NCBI GenBank assembly: GCA_963675435.1
Contig: OY776216.1
Coordinates: 4,030,001-4,094,000 of the forward strand
Reading direction: 5' to 3'
Source of the DNA: Saccharicrinis sp963675435
Lineage (GTDB): Bacteria > Bacteroidota > Bacteroidia > Bacteroidales > Marinilabiliaceae
DNA: 64,000 nt
Made by a program: the position numbers and the translations under genes. Shown here one piece after another: positions 25,204-35,207 of this stretch. Under the pieces are notes generated by a model that saw nothing but the letters and a program-made list of their open reading frames with translations, did not search any database and was not told where the DNA came from. How positions within the stretch are numbered: the stretch's first letter is position 1; each line of letters starts with the position of its first letter.

Positions 25204-28200
25204 ATGATACCTGTAAAACTTACTATAGAAGGATTATACTCCTACCAGGAAAAACAAACAATTGATTTTAAAAAGCTAAGCGACAACCACCTTTTCGGAA
25301 TTTTTGGTAGTGTAGGTAGTGGCAAAAGCTCAATTTTAGAAGCTATCATATTTTCATTATATGGTAAAACTGATCGTTTATTAAAATCAGGAGATAATCG
25401 TAACTATAATATGATGAACCTGAAGTCAGACAAGCTATTTATTGAGTTTGATTTCATCACAGGTAAAGGTCAGCAAACTTTTAAGGTAATTGTTGAAGGA
25501 AGAAGAAATAGTAAGAAATTTGATGATGTTAAGACTTTTTCAAGAACTGCATACCTAAAAAACGGAGATGATTTTGCTCCAATTACAACAGAAGAACTAG
25601 AAAATTACATTGGATTAAGCTACGAAAATTTTAAACGAACCGTAATTATTCCCCAGGGTAAATTTCAAGAGTTTCTTCAGTTAAGTAATTCAGAAAGAAC
25701 AAAAATGATGAAGGAATTATTTAATCTGGAGAAATATGAATTATATAACAAAACTAAACGATTAGAAGAGAAAAATAACGAGTCCATCAATAAATTAAAA
25801 GGAAATCTTGAACAATTGGGTGATATTTCTGATGAACAACTAAAAGAACTAGAAGCTCAACAAAAAGAAACAACTGTAAAACTAACTTCTCTTAATGAAA
25901 AGTATGACAAACAAACTATTCATTTAAAAGAACTTGACAAATTAAAGGAAAATACAATTCTGTTAAGCGAATTCAGCAATAAGAAAAAAGTTCTGGAAGA
26001 GAAAAGTTTAACCATAAAAAAACTAGAAAAAGATATAGCCGATTACGAATATTGTGCCATTCATTTTAAGAGCATTTACGATGCTATTGACAGACATCAA
26101 GCAAAAATTGATCAACTAAACCAAAATATAAAATTAGAAACAGATACAATTAATCAACTAAAAGAAACTTATTTACAAAAAAGTAAAGTCTATACTAAGA
26201 TACAGTCTGAATACGAAAAAATAGATGATCTTAAAAAGGAATTGGAGTTTATTAAAACATTGACAGATATTTATCTGGCGAAAGCCAAGGTGGAAAAAAA
26301 CACTTCTCGAAAGGAAAATGGTGAAAAAGCTGTAAATAATGTTATACAAGCTATTGCCGATCTTGAAAAAAACGATAAAGAAAGTTCTGACCACTTAAAA
26401 ACATTAAGAAAATCAATACCTAATATTGAAGAATTAAGCCTTGCTCAAAAATGGCATTATGATAATAACAATTTCAAAAAGCAACTCAGTGATACAACTC
26501 ATGAGTATAAAAAAATAAATAATACTATTCAGACTCATAAATCGGAACTCAATGAATTAATCCTAAATTCCCCATTTCACAATGGGGAGACAAGTGATTA
26601 CAATAAAATTCTGGAATTAATATCTGAAGAAACTGTAAAAACAGAACAAGAACTGAAGAAGATCAATACTCAGATAGAAGAAAATTTAATTTATTCAGGA
26701 CTGGAAAGCTATGCCAAAAAATTAAAAGAAGGCTCACCTTGTCCGTTATGTGGTTCTGAAAGTCATCCTGAACCATTTAGCAGCAATAATTTAACAGCAA
26801 AAACAAACAACTTAAAACAATCTAAATCAGAGTTTGAAATTAAAGTAAAACAACTAAATACACTCTCGCAACAGATCAACAATAAGATTATTGTTTTACA
26901 GCCACAAAAAGAACAACTGGTTACCTTAGAAAATAAAAAACAAGATGTTAAACTTCAATATAAGAAACATCAAGAATCTATAATTGCAAAGTTTAAAGAC
27001 ATCAGTGTTGTTGACGAAGCCTTTGCCAAAATAAAAGAAACAGAAACTCATATTCAAAGAACTGAAAAAGAACTCTCAGAAATCAAAATTGACTATCAAA
27101 GATCATTAAAAAACAAAGAAAAATACCAAACTGAACTACAAAAAATACAAACTGAAATTGATGCAGAACAAAACACCATAAAAGTTTTAAGCAACCAAAT
27201 TCCAAGTGTCGTGTTTGAAAAATATAAATCCTTTAACAACACACAACTTCAGGAATCATATGATAAAACTGAAATTTTCATAAACAAAATCACAAAGGAG
27301 TACAAAGTACTTCACGAAGAAATTGAGTCAGTTAAAAAGAAGATTGATCAATTAGAAGGAAGTTTAAAAGCTAACCAAAATTTCCTTAAAACTGAAGAAT
27401 CTGAAAAAACTAAGCAAAAACAAATCCTGAAGGATAAAATACTAGATTCAGAATTCACAGATCTAACTAATATAAAAACAATACTTGTTAAAGATATTGA
27501 TATTATTAAAGAGAAAAAAATCATATCAAATTATCACGAAGAACACCAAACTGTAGATCATAAAATTAAGGAACTACAAGCGCTTCTCCTTAATAAAAAA
27601 TATGATTCAAATGAACATACACTATGTATTGCTGAATTAAAATCAATTACAGCAGAGATAAATACTACAAACCAAATTCAAGGAGAAATAAACATTAAAC
27701 TAAAAGATATTAGCCATAAACTTGCTATGAAAAGTAAGCTAGTAAAAGATTTAAATGTTAAAAGTGAAAGAGGCGAAAATATTAAAATCATGAAGCGTAT
27801 GTTTCATGGAAGTGGATTTGTTAATTACATTTCCTCTGTTTACCTGCAAAATTTATGCTTGGCAGCAAATGAACGTTTTTTTAAAATGACAAAACAAAAG
27901 TTAAGTCTGGAATTAAGCAGTGATAATAATTTTGAAGTTCGGGATTACTTAAATGGTGGAAAATTAAGAAGCGTAAAAACTCTTTCGGGAGGACAAACGT
28001 TTCAGGCTGCACTTTCTTTAGCTTTAGCCTTAGCGGATAATGTTCAGGCACTTACTCAAACAGATCAAAACTTCTTCTTTTTAGACGAAGGCTTTGGTTC
28101 ACTTGATAAAGAATCTATGGAAATCGTTTTCAATACCTTAAAAGGTTTGAAAAAGGAGAACAGAATTGTTGGAATCATTTCTCATGTAGAAGAGTTACAA

Positions 28201-28272
28201 CAAGAAATCCCACTATTCTTAAAAATAGCACAGGATGAAGAAAATGGCAGTTACATTAATGAAAGCTATTAA
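25204..28272 (+). CDS. sbcC: Nuclease SbcCD subunit C (Rad50-like ATPase)
   Basis: 1022 residues. Walker A is GSVGSGKSS (35-43) and the Q-loop region is TVIIPQGKFQEFL. Long coiled coils run either side of the zinc hook CPLCG (Cys513, Cys516), then the ABC signature TLSGGQTFQAALSLALAL and Walker B FFFLDEGFGSLD close to the C-terminus. Length and architecture match Rad50/SbcC. The protein tethers DNA ends and drives the SbcD nuclease. It is downstream of sbcD with no terminator between and faces the polysaccharide autokinase gene tail to tail. Confidence 0.96.
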   Translation: MIPVKLTIEGLYSYQEKQTIDFKKLSDNHLFGIFGSVGSGKSSILEAIIFSLYGKTDRLLKSGDNRNYNMMNLKSDKLFIEFDFITGKGQQTFKVIVEGRRNSKKFDDVKTFSRTAYLKNGDDFAPITTEELENYIGLSYENFKRTVIIPQGKFQEFLQLSNSERTKMMKELFNLEKYELYNKTKRLEEKNNESINKLKGNLEQLGDISDEQLKELEAQQKETTVKLTSLNEKYDKQTIHLKELDKLKENTILLSEFSNKKKVLEEKSLTIKKLEKDIADYEYCAIHFKSIYDAIDRHQAKIDQLNQNIKLETDTINQLKETYLQKSKVYTKIQSEYEKIDDLKKELEFIKTLTDIYLAKAKVEKNTSRKENGEKAVNNVIQAIADLEKNDKESSDHLKTLRKSIPNIEELSLAQKWHYDNNNFKKQLSDTTHEYKKINNTIQTHKSELNELILNSPFHNGETSDYNKILELISEETVKTEQELKKINTQIEENLIYSGLESYAKKLKEGSPCPLCGSESHPEPFSSNNLTAKTNNLKQSKSEFEIKVKQLNTLSQQINNKIIVLQPQKEQLVTLENKKQDVKLQYKKHQESIIAKFKDISVVDEAFAKIKETETHIQRTEKELSEIKIDYQRSLKNKEKYQTELQKIQTEIDAEQNTIKVLSNQIPSVVFEKYKSFNNTQLQESYDKTEIFINKITKEYKVLHEEIESVKKKIDQLEGSLKANQNFLKTEESEKTKQKQILKDKILDSEFTDLTNIKTILVKDIDIIKEKKIISNYHEEHQTVDHKIKELQALLLNKKYDSNEHTLCIAELKSITAEINTTNQIQGEINIKLKDISHKLAMKSKLVKDLNVKSERGENIKIMKRMFHGSGFVNYISSVYLQNLCLAANERFFKMTKQKLSLELSSDNNFEVRDYLNGGKLRSVKTLSGGQTFQAALSLALALADNVQALTQTDQNFFFLDEGFGSLDKESMEIVFNTLKGLKKENRIVGIISHVEELQQEIPLFLKIAQDEENGSYINESY

Positions 28273-28342
28273 TTGTCTATTTTCCTGACCTTAATGAACT
28301 GAAACAAATAATGGCTCTAAAATTATGAATTAGCATAATACA

Positions 28343-30751
28343 TTATGCTTCTTCATAGTAGCCATGACCATAACCGTAACCATAACCATAGCCATAGCCA
28401 TAGCCATAGTTGGAACCATAACCACCTTGCTTCACATTCACATCATTTAAAAGAATTCCTACATGTTCAATCCCCTCTTCTTTTAAATTTTGAACCGTAT
28501 GAGCAAAAACTTCTCGAACAGAATGATTATGTCGTACTAAAAACACCAAACTATCAGACATTCTTCCTAAAATATATGGATCTGCAACTACTCCCATTGG
28601 TGGGGAATCCAGAACAATAAAATCATATTCTTCTCTTAATTCTTCAAAAAGCTTTTCTGTTTTTGCAGAACTTATTAATTCAGATGGATTTGGAGGAATT
28701 GGACCAGAAGGTAATACATAAAGATTATCCAATCCTGAAGGAGCTGGAATAACAACATCACATAATTTTACCTTTCCAATCAAATAATTAGAAAGACCAT
28801 CATGATCATTTAAATTCAACACTTTGTTCAAACCTGGCTTTCGCATATCAAATCCAACTACAATAGTCTTTTTACCTGCCAAGGCAAAAACTGAAGCCAG
28901 ATTAAGAGCACAAAAGGTTTTACCTTCTCCTGGCATAGATGAGGTAATGGTAATTACCGGAGATTTCTTTTCTCCAACCATAAAATCCAAACGAGTTCGT
29001 ATTCTCCTAAATGTTTCCGTAACAACAGATTTAGGATGATATTTTACAACATTAGTTTCGGGCTTTGTGCTATGAATAATCTGTCCAATAATAGGTAACG
29101 AAGTAATTTTTTCAACATCTTCTACTGAAGTAATTCTGTTATTTAAAATTTGCTTAATGACCAATAACAACAATGGTATCAAAATTCCAGCCATAAGTGC
29201 CTTCTGATAATTTCCTCTTGTGTTAGGATAAACCATTCCACCACTTCGAGCTTTTTCTAACACTTGGTGATCGGGTGTATTTGAGGCTTTTTGTATTTGT
29301 GCTTCTGATCTCTTTCTTAATAAAAAGGTATAAACCTCATTGTTCAATTGAAATTTTCGCTCAATCCCTAACAGTTTTCGCTCAGTTTCAGGCAAACTAT
29401 ACAAAGCCTGTTCGTAATTTAACTTTTCACTATTTACTCTTTTAACTTCTTCTTTTAACACTTCTTTTTGATTGGATATAGTTGTTAATAGTACATTCTT
29501 GGCTAACTCTAATTCCATTTCAAGTTGCTCAACTACAGGATTAACACTTTCTCCTAAAGGCGTAGAAATGGCAAGCATTTCCGTGTTCAATTCCATAATC
29601 TTTTGAATTTGACCAGCAAAAAGTTGATTGTCCGTTTGATATATAGCTGGGGCTAAAATATCATTATCCAAAGTATCACATTTAAAGTAATTGGAAAGAT
29701 AATCCAGATAGTTTTGAGAAATAATTAGGTTAGCAGTCTTTTGCTCAGCATCCCGAAGTTTATCCAGTAAATAATTAGCTTTTGAAGAGATGCTCTGGAT
29801 TCTATTTGAAGTTCTAAAATTACTTAATTCAGAGCCCGTATTACTTAAGGAATCACTAATATTAACTAACTGTGATTCAATAAAATTAATAGTATTTGTA
29901 GCTATTTGATTCTTCTTTTCAAGATTAGAGGCAATAAAAACATCGGCCAGAGTATTCAGAAATCTCACATTCTTTGTTCTGTTATCACCTGTAATAGATA
30001 TCCTTATAATTGAAGAACTTTCACTCATTTTAGAAGCCCTTAATTTACTGACATACTTACCCACTAGTGAATTTGGATGATTGAACTCGAAATAATGCTC
30101 TATATCATTATTCATGCTACAACCATCACATACAACTTTAAATCGAAACCATCTTGTAGTGATCCACTCACCAAAGTTATAAGTTTCAACATACGCTTTA
30201 TCATCTATTCCTTGAGAAGACTGATTCGTTACATAATTAAAGGTGTAGCTTCTGGATCCGGAATATTTTAATTCAAAAGTTGTTTTTGAAATTGGTTTTA
30301 CATAAAAAGAAACACCAACCAATTGTTGATGCAAAGTATCATACTCAACCCTAAAATTTGAGGCAGGATATATTTCTGTCTTTTTTACATTTCCTTGTGC
30401 ATAATAAGACAGGTTAAAATCTAAATTATCAATAGCCTTATGAACCATATCCCACGAAGTTAACAAAGCCAATTGATTATCAACACTTCTTAATCCTGGA
30501 GTTAATCCAAATCCCTCCATCATGTCCGTTTGAGGCCTATCATTTCCTCTCTCCTCCATCAAAATTCGCATGGATGCACTATAGATAGGTGTAACCCATC
30601 GATGCATAGCAAAAACACTCCCTAAAGCCACAGGAATTATAATAACAAATAACCACCAGTATTGTATAACGTCCCTAATTAGTTTTTTATAATCTAGGCT
30701 AAAATTAAAACCGGAATCTGTACTTAACTTAGTGTTTGGACTTTTATTCAT
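28343..30751 (-). CDS. wzc: Polysaccharide co-polymerase / BY-kinase (Wzc-like tyrosine autokinase)
   Basis: 802 residues. The N-terminal membrane helix (about 31-51, WWLFVIIIPVALGSVFAM) and a second near 520-540 (AGILIPLLLLVIKQIL) bracket a long periplasmic coiled coil. The cytoplasmic BY-kinase domain follows: Walker A SSMPGEGKTFCALNLA, Walker A' VVGFDMRKPGL, Walker B FIVLDSPPMG. The tail ends in a Gly/Tyr-rich stretch with many YG repeats, in place of the spaced Tyr cluster of E. coli Wzc. It controls chain length and export of a capsule or exopolysaccharide together with the Wza-like lipoprotein encoded 46 bp upstream. Confidence 0.93.
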   Translation of the reverse strand: MNKSPNTKLSTDSGFNFSLDYKKLIRDVIQYWWLFVIIIPVALGSVFAMHRWVTPIYSASMRILMEERGNDRPQTDMMEGFGLTPGLRSVDNQLALLTSWDMVHKAIDNLDFNLSYYAQGNVKKTEIYPASNFRVEYDTLHQQLVGVSFYVKPISKTTFELKYSGSRSYTFNYVTNQSSQGIDDKAYVETYNFGEWITTRWFRFKVVCDGCSMNNDIEHYFEFNHPNSLVGKYVSKLRASKMSESSSIIRISITGDNRTKNVRFLNTLADVFIASNLEKKNQIATNTINFIESQLVNISDSLSNTGSELSNFRTSNRIQSISSKANYLLDKLRDAEQKTANLIISQNYLDYLSNYFKCDTLDNDILAPAIYQTDNQLFAGQIQKIMELNTEMLAISTPLGESVNPVVEQLEMELELAKNVLLTTISNQKEVLKEEVKRVNSEKLNYEQALYSLPETERKLLGIERKFQLNNEVYTFLLRKRSEAQIQKASNTPDHQVLEKARSGGMVYPNTRGNYQKALMAGILIPLLLLVIKQILNNRITSVEDVEKITSLPIIGQIIHSTKPETNVVKYHPKSVVTETFRRIRTRLDFMVGEKKSPVITITSSMPGEGKTFCALNLASVFALAGKKTIVVGFDMRKPGLNKVLNLNDHDGLSNYLIGKVKLCDVVIPAPSGLDNLYVLPSGPIPPNPSELISSAKTEKLFEELREEYDFIVLDSPPMGVVADPYILGRMSDSLVFLVRHNHSVREVFAHTVQNLKEEGIEHVGILLNDVNVKQGGYGSNYGYGYGYGYGYGYGHGYYEEA
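28361..28408. repeat. Hexanucleotide microsatellite encoding the Tyr-Gly tail of Wzc
   Basis: Eight tandem hexamers of the form (G/A)CCAT(A/G) on the plus strand, each encoding Tyr-Gly on the minus strand. Five units lie in one run of near-identical ACCATA/GCCATA. Variation in copy number would keep the frame and change the number of phosphorylatable tyrosines. Confidence 0.8.
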
Positions 30752-30796
30752 GGACTTAAATAAAATGTATAGCTATTGAATTAGGGATTGATTAAT

Positions 30797-31573
30797 TTAT
30801 TTTGTTAAAGCAATAATCGTAATAGTAAAACTTAAAAGTGTGGACAATATACCTAGACTAAAAGACTCACCTATACCCCATTGCTTTGCTCTCATTGGTC
30901 TAACATAAATTAAGTCATTTGGATAAATATAATAATACTCAGATCCAACAATTTTATGATCTGTTAAATCCACAACCAAAGTTTGTGTTTTCCCATCACT
31001 CGTTGGTCTAACAATAGTAACTTCTTTTCGTTTAGCAACGGGACTCAAATCTCCGGCCTGACCTATAGCTTCAAAAATTGTGATTTGATCCTTCGACATT
31101 TTTTGAACACCAGGACTTCCAACCTCTCCAAGAATTGTATAGGAGTTTGAACCCAAGCGAACTAAAACATTAGCATCTTTTACAAAAGGTTTTAAAGCCT
31201 CTTTTATTTTATCCTTAGCCTGAAAAATATTACATCCTGCGAGGTTAATTTTACCTGCATACGGATAATCAATATTCATATCATCATCAATCAAATACAT
31301 GAACATTGTACCACCCTGTATATTTGAACTATTTGAACCATTTCCTTGAGACGCATTAAAAAACTCTGAAATTTTAGGATCAAAAGTAGAAACCCTGATA
31401 AACAAATAATCATTGGTTTGTAAGATATATTTACCTGTAATTTCTGTTAATTCTTTAAACTCCATTTGCGATTCTTTATCCTGAAGATATAGGGTTTCTT
31501 TTTGAGGGATGCAGGATGCAAAAAATAAAATCAATAGAAATGGAAACCAAATATGGTTCTTTTGTTTGTTCAT
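30797..31573 (-). CDS. wza: Polysaccharide export lipoprotein (Wza/BexD-like)
   Basis: 258 residues. The lipoprotein signal ends at FFASC. The Poly_export domain follows (YILQTNDYLFIRVSTFDPKI), then an SLBB domain with YTILGEVGSPGVQKMSKDQITIFEAIGQAGDLSPVAKRKEV-type blocks, including VLVRLGSNSYTILGEVGSPG. A C-terminal hydrophobic segment (LGILSTLLSFTITIIALT) fits the helix that crosses the outer membrane in Wza. It forms the export pore for an extracellular polysaccharide and precedes wzc in the same operon. Confidence 0.92.
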   Translation of the reverse strand: MNKQKNHIWFPFLLILFFASCIPQKETLYLQDKESQMEFKELTEITGKYILQTNDYLFIRVSTFDPKISEFFNASQGNGSNSSNIQGGTMFMYLIDDDMNIDYPYAGKINLAGCNIFQAKDKIKEALKPFVKDANVLVRLGSNSYTILGEVGSPGVQKMSKDQITIFEAIGQAGDLSPVAKRKEVTIVRPTSDGKTQTLVVDLTDHKIVGSEYYYIYPNDLIYVRPMRAKQWGIGESFSLGILSTLLSFTITIIALTK

Positions 31574-31787
31574 GTGTTAAATCTGAATAAGATTAATGAC
31601 TTTTAAGCTTAAGAATCAACAAAAATAAACTTTTTAAGGAGATTTATGTCCGAGCATTCATAAAAATTCATTTTGTTTATGAACTTTAATAAAAATATGA
31701 TGAAGTAATATAAAATATTAATTGAGTGATTTTATATCATTCAATTAGACTTACATTGCATCTGAAACAAAAACTGAACAACAAAAC

Positions 31788-32564
31788 ATGAACCAGAATA
31801 GAATACTTTTTATTATTTCAATATTGGTTTTGTTAGCAACACAAGCCTGTTCGCCAAATAATTATATGGCGCTACAAAATTCAGTATCCAAACTGGATTC
31901 ATTAATCAACCATTGTAAATATCTTACTTGCATTCGGGATATTGATTCTACGCTTCAAAATGAATTAAAACATAAGAATAAAAAGCTAATTCAGATTTAT
32001 TTAATTCGCCATGCAAAACCAGATATAAAAAAACAAAAGTTTTATTCTCGCAAACAGGCTGAGAAATACATTTACGACTACAACCATGTACCAATTCAAA
32101 AATTCGATTCCACCCTTATTAGCATCAACTTAGAAAAAGAACACACAATTTACTGTTCTGCTTTAAGACGATCGATTGAAACTGCTCATGCTATTTTTAA
32201 AGACAATTACCCAATTATTAGCGATAGTATTTTTAATGAGTTCGAAAATAAAATAATTAAGTCTCCCGGATTTGTACGGCAGCCATTAATTTGCTGGCAG
32301 ATTTTAAGCCGAGGAACATGGGTATTGGGAAGAAAACCTTCCGAAATTGAATCACACAAAGAAGCAAAAGAAAGAGCTTTACTTGCAGCATCAAAATTAA
32401 CTGATATTGCCCATAAAGAAGAAACTGCGATACTTATTGCTCATGGCATGCTTAACAGAGCAATTACTAAAAAATTAAAACAGAAAGGTTGGAGAGCGAT
32501 TCAAGAAAATGGTCAGAAAAATCTTGGTGCAACAATCCTGATAAAAATGGTGGATTTAAACTAA
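31788..32564 (+). CDS. Histidine-phosphatase-fold lipoprotein
   Basis: 258 residues with a lipoprotein signal ending at LLATQAC. The phosphoglycerate-mutase-like fold is indicated by QIYLIRHAKPD (the phospho-accepting RHG-like motif, here RHA), CSALRRSIETA (second Arg) and ILIAHGMLNRAI (second His). Members remove phosphate from sugars, nucleotides or proteins. The lipid anchor places this one on the outer side of a membrane. Neighbours are unrelated (a divergent Wza-like gene and a convergent ald), so its role stays open. Confidence 0.75.
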   Translation: MNQNRILFIISILVLLATQACSPNNYMALQNSVSKLDSLINHCKYLTCIRDIDSTLQNELKHKNKKLIQIYLIRHAKPDIKKQKFYSRKQAEKYIYDYNHVPIQKFDSTLISINLEKEHTIYCSALRRSIETAHAIFKDNYPIISDSIFNEFENKIIKSPGFVRQPLICWQILSRGTWVLGRKPSEIESHKEAKERALLAASKLTDIAHKEETAILIAHGMLNRAITKKLKQKGWRAIQENGQKNLGATILIKMVDLN

Positions 32565-32576
32565 ACAGCAGAGCAC

Positions 32577-32607
32577 AAAAAAGTCGGCTTCATTGAAACC
32601 GACTTTT
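32577..32607. terminator. Bidirectional terminator between histidine phosphatase and ald genes
   Basis: GTCGGCTTC pairs with GAAACCGAC around a short loop (32583-32603), with an A-run before and TTTT after. It sits in the 80-bp gap between two convergent genes. Confidence 0.82.
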
Positions 32608-32644
32608 AATTCATATATAGAAATAATTTAATGATCCGGTTTTA

Positions 32645-33760
32645 TTATTTTAAAACATCTTCAACAGGAACAAATGGTAAATCAAATGCTTCCGAAACAG
32701 CTTTATAAACAACATCACCCTTAATAATATTTAATCCAAGCTTAAGTGCTGAATTATCTTTACATGCCTGCTCCCACCCTTTGTTTGCCAACTGAATAGC
32801 ATAAGGTAAAGTTGCATTTGTTAGTGCCAAAGTTGATGTAAATGGAACTGCTCCTGGCATATTAGCTACAGTATAATGAATTACGTCATCAATAATATAA
32901 GTTGGATCATCGTGAGTTGTTGGTTTTGAAGTTTCAAAACAACCACCTTGATCAATTGCAACATCAACCATAACTGTACCTTGTTTCATGGTTGGTAACA
33001 TATCTTTAGTAATTAACTTTGGTGCTTTTGCTCCTGGAATTAATACAGCTCCGATGATAAGATCAACATCTTTTACAAACTCACGAACTCTCATTTCATT
33101 AGGAACCATTGTTTTAACATTAGCTGGCATAATATCATCCAACTGACGTAAACGATCAATATTTAAATCCATAATAGTTACATCAGCACCTAAGCCTGCA
33201 GCCATTTTAGCAGCCTGTGTACCAACAACACCTCCACCAATTACTAAAACTTTAGCTGGTGATACTCCAGGAACACCACCTAATAAAACACCTCGACCTT
33301 TAAAAGTACGCTCTAAATATTTAGCACCTTCTTGAGTTGCCATTCTTCCAGCCACTTCCGACATAGGAATTAACAATGGTAACTTTCTTTCTGGTGTTTC
33401 TACAGTTTCATAACTTAAACATACTGCCTTTTGCTCTATCATAGCTTTTGTTAAAGGCTCACATGATGCAAAATGGAAATACGTAAATAACAATTGATTT
33501 TCTTTAATCAATTTATACTCTGGTTCAATGGGCTCTTTCACCTTAACAATCATCTCTGCAATAGAATAAACTTCTTCTATTGTTGGTAAAATTTTAGCTC
33601 CAGCCTTTTCATAATCCTCATCATAAAAATCGGTACTAAAGCCAGCTCCGGATTGAACATAAACAGTATGACCTGCTTTTGTCATTTCTAAAACACCTGA
33701 AGGTGTCATACCTACTCTATTTTCAGCAGGTTTAATCTCTTTTGGAACTCCTATTATCAT
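32645..33760 (-). CDS. ald: Alanine dehydrogenase
   Basis: 371 residues from the ATG at 33760 (MIIGVPKEIKPAENRVGM). The upstream TTG two codons earlier is unlikely. The N-terminal AlaDh/PNT domain contains GVPKEIK, SGAGFSTDFYDEDYEKAG, LFTYFHFA. The NAD domain has VLVIGGGVVGTQAAKMAAGLGADVTIMD, and the end is SALKLGLNIIKGDVVYKAVSEAF. It interconverts alanine and pyruvate plus ammonia using NAD. It is a single gene. A possible attenuator hairpin lies in its leader (33858-33888, minus strand). Confidence 0.95.
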   Translation of the reverse strand: MIIGVPKEIKPAENRVGMTPSGVLEMTKAGHTVYVQSGAGFSTDFYDEDYEKAGAKILPTIEEVYSIAEMIVKVKEPIEPEYKLIKENQLLFTYFHFASCEPLTKAMIEQKAVCLSYETVETPERKLPLLIPMSEVAGRMATQEGAKYLERTFKGRGVLLGGVPGVSPAKVLVIGGGVVGTQAAKMAAGLGADVTIMDLNIDRLRQLDDIMPANVKTMVPNEMRVREFVKDVDLIIGAVLIPGAKAPKLITKDMLPTMKQGTVMVDVAIDQGGCFETSKPTTHDDPTYIIDDVIHYTVANMPGAVPFTSTLALTNATLPYAIQLANKGWEQACKDNSALKLGLNIIKGDVVYKAVSEAFDLPFVPVEDVLK

Positions 33761-33857
33761 GGTCAAATATTTAATGGTAATAATATTTTAAATTTTCATT
33801 GTTCACTAAGGCAAAATAGCAGAATTATTCTTATTTGTACTATGAATATTATCATTC

Positions 33858-33888
33858 AAAAAAGCTGCATTTCGTCAGGAAATACAGC
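33858..33888 (-). promoter_or_regulatory. Terminator-like hairpin upstream of ald (possible attenuator)
   Basis: On the minus strand GCTGTATTTC (33888 to 33879) pairs with GAAATGCAGC (33873 to 33864) with one mismatch, then TTTTTTG. No gene on that strand ends here. A transcript started upstream and heading to ald would meet this terminator about 100 bp before the start codon. That placement fits a leader attenuator or the end of a small RNA. Confidence 0.4.
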
Positions 33889-33913
33889 TGCTCAAACATA
33901 TTTAAGATTTCTC

Positions 33914-33940
33914 ATTACATTTGCCACTTCAAAATGTAAT
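33914..33940. promoter_or_regulatory. Dyad at the start of the ATP-grasp gene
   Basis: ATTACATTT (33914-33922) and AAATGTAAT (33932-33940) are perfect reverse complements 9 bp apart and touch the ATG at 33942. It could be an operator or an mRNA hairpin covering the translation start. Confidence 0.4.
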
Positions 33941-33941
33941 A

Positions 33942-35150
33942 ATGAACAACCTATATATTTATAATCCCACTAGTGAAATGGCGTTGGCCAATGGCACAAT
34001 AAGCTATATGCCACCTAAAAATTTACAAACTTTTGAGAAAGATCTGGCATTTCTTCCTTCTTATTTTGCTGAAAATGATGACGCAATTATCATGGATGCA
34101 AAACCAGATCTAAAATTCTTAAAGACTTGGTTTGAATTAGGATTACCCAAATTAAACTACCTTTCCTTTTCTGAAATAAAAGCTTCTATACCTTACAATC
34201 ACTTACGACCCTGGAGTTGGGATCAGACAGTTCATCATAAATTTAAAAATATATTATCAAATTGTAGTGATGATTTTAAACAATCACCGAACTACACCTG
34301 GAACAATGAACACAAACTTTTTTTTAGCAGAAACTCAGCAAACCGTGTTCAAAAGTACATTTCAAAAAATGTAATAAATAGATCCAATGTCTATATCCCC
34401 TGTCCAGCAATAAATATCTATTCAATAGAAGAGATGCATGAATGGCTTAAAAATAAAAACAGAGCCATTATTAAAATGCCCTGGAGTAGTTCCGGTAGAG
34501 GGATTCATATTATTGATGAAAAATCTGGTAAAAACATAAATTACGATTGGATTAAAGGAGCTATTAAACAACAAGGCTTTGTTACTGCGGAACCATTACT
34601 TAAAAAGGTATTTGATTATTCGTTTCAACTAAATATTAACAGGAATGGAACGATTGATTGTTTGGGCTATTCGTATTTCATAAACGATTCAAAAGGGCAT
34701 TTCATTGGAGGAAACATCAACTGGCCCCCCAAAAAAAATGAGGTTAGTGAGTTTTTAAATAATTCTACCTTACAGGAGGCTACAAAACTGCTCATATCAG
34801 GAATTAAAACGATTGAGCCTCATATATTTTACGAAGGACCTATTGGTGTAGATGCCATTGTTTATCTTGATGACAAAGGAAATTATAAAATTCACCCTTG
34901 CGTTGATATAAACTGGCGTTATAACATGGGTCTCATCAATATCAATTTACCAAGATTTGTTCATGAAAAATCAAAGGGTAAATGGCTTGTTGGAGCATTT
35001 AAATCAGGAGAATGGAATCAGTTTATTTTAAAAAGCAAAGAACTTAATCCTCTAGTTATCGTGGATGATAGAATAAAAAGTGGTTTTATTAATATGACAC
35101 CATCTAATGAAAATGCAAAATTTGGAGTATGGATGGAGGTTTTTAAATAA
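33942..35150 (+). CDS. ATP-grasp-like protein of unknown function
   Basis: 402 residues from the ATG at 33942 (MNNLYIYNPTSEMALANG). The region from about 170 has ATP-grasp-like features: RAIIKMPWSSSGRGIHI (Lys and Ser/Gly-rich phosphate loop), GFVTAEPLLKKVFDYSFQLN (Glu at the adenine pocket), and GPIGVDAIVYLDDKG followed by CVDINWRYNMGL (the D..N-type magnesium ligands). The N-terminal ~150 residues are unlike known ATP-grasp N-domains that I recognise. Similar Bacteroidota proteins are uncharacterised. It lies 57 bp before a GH1 gene in a surface-polysaccharide neighbourhood. Peptide or lipid ligation is possible but not shown. Confidence 0.7.
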   Translation: MNNLYIYNPTSEMALANGTISYMPPKNLQTFEKDLAFLPSYFAENDDAIIMDAKPDLKFLKTWFELGLPKLNYLSFSEIKASIPYNHLRPWSWDQTVHHKFKNILSNCSDDFKQSPNYTWNNEHKLFFSRNSANRVQKYISKNVINRSNVYIPCPAINIYSIEEMHEWLKNKNRAIIKMPWSSSGRGIHIIDEKSGKNINYDWIKGAIKQQGFVTAEPLLKKVFDYSFQLNINRNGTIDCLGYSYFINDSKGHFIGGNINWPPKKNEVSEFLNNSTLQEATKLLISGIKTIEPHIFYEGPIGVDAIVYLDDKGNYKIHPCVDINWRYNMGLININLPRFVHEKSKGKWLVGAFKSGEWNQFILKSKELNPLVIVDDRIKSGFINMTPSNENAKFGVWMEVFK

Positions 35151-35207
35151 TATTACTTTAACAATCAATTTACTTTGATTCTGTATTCTTGTACATATTT
35201 ATTATAT

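Noticed and set aside
28345..28620. His-rich plus-strand frame (HDHNRNHNHSHSHS...) opposite the Wzc tail
   Set aside because: The His-rich sequence is simply the reverse reading of the Tyr-Gly hexamer repeat in the kinase gene.
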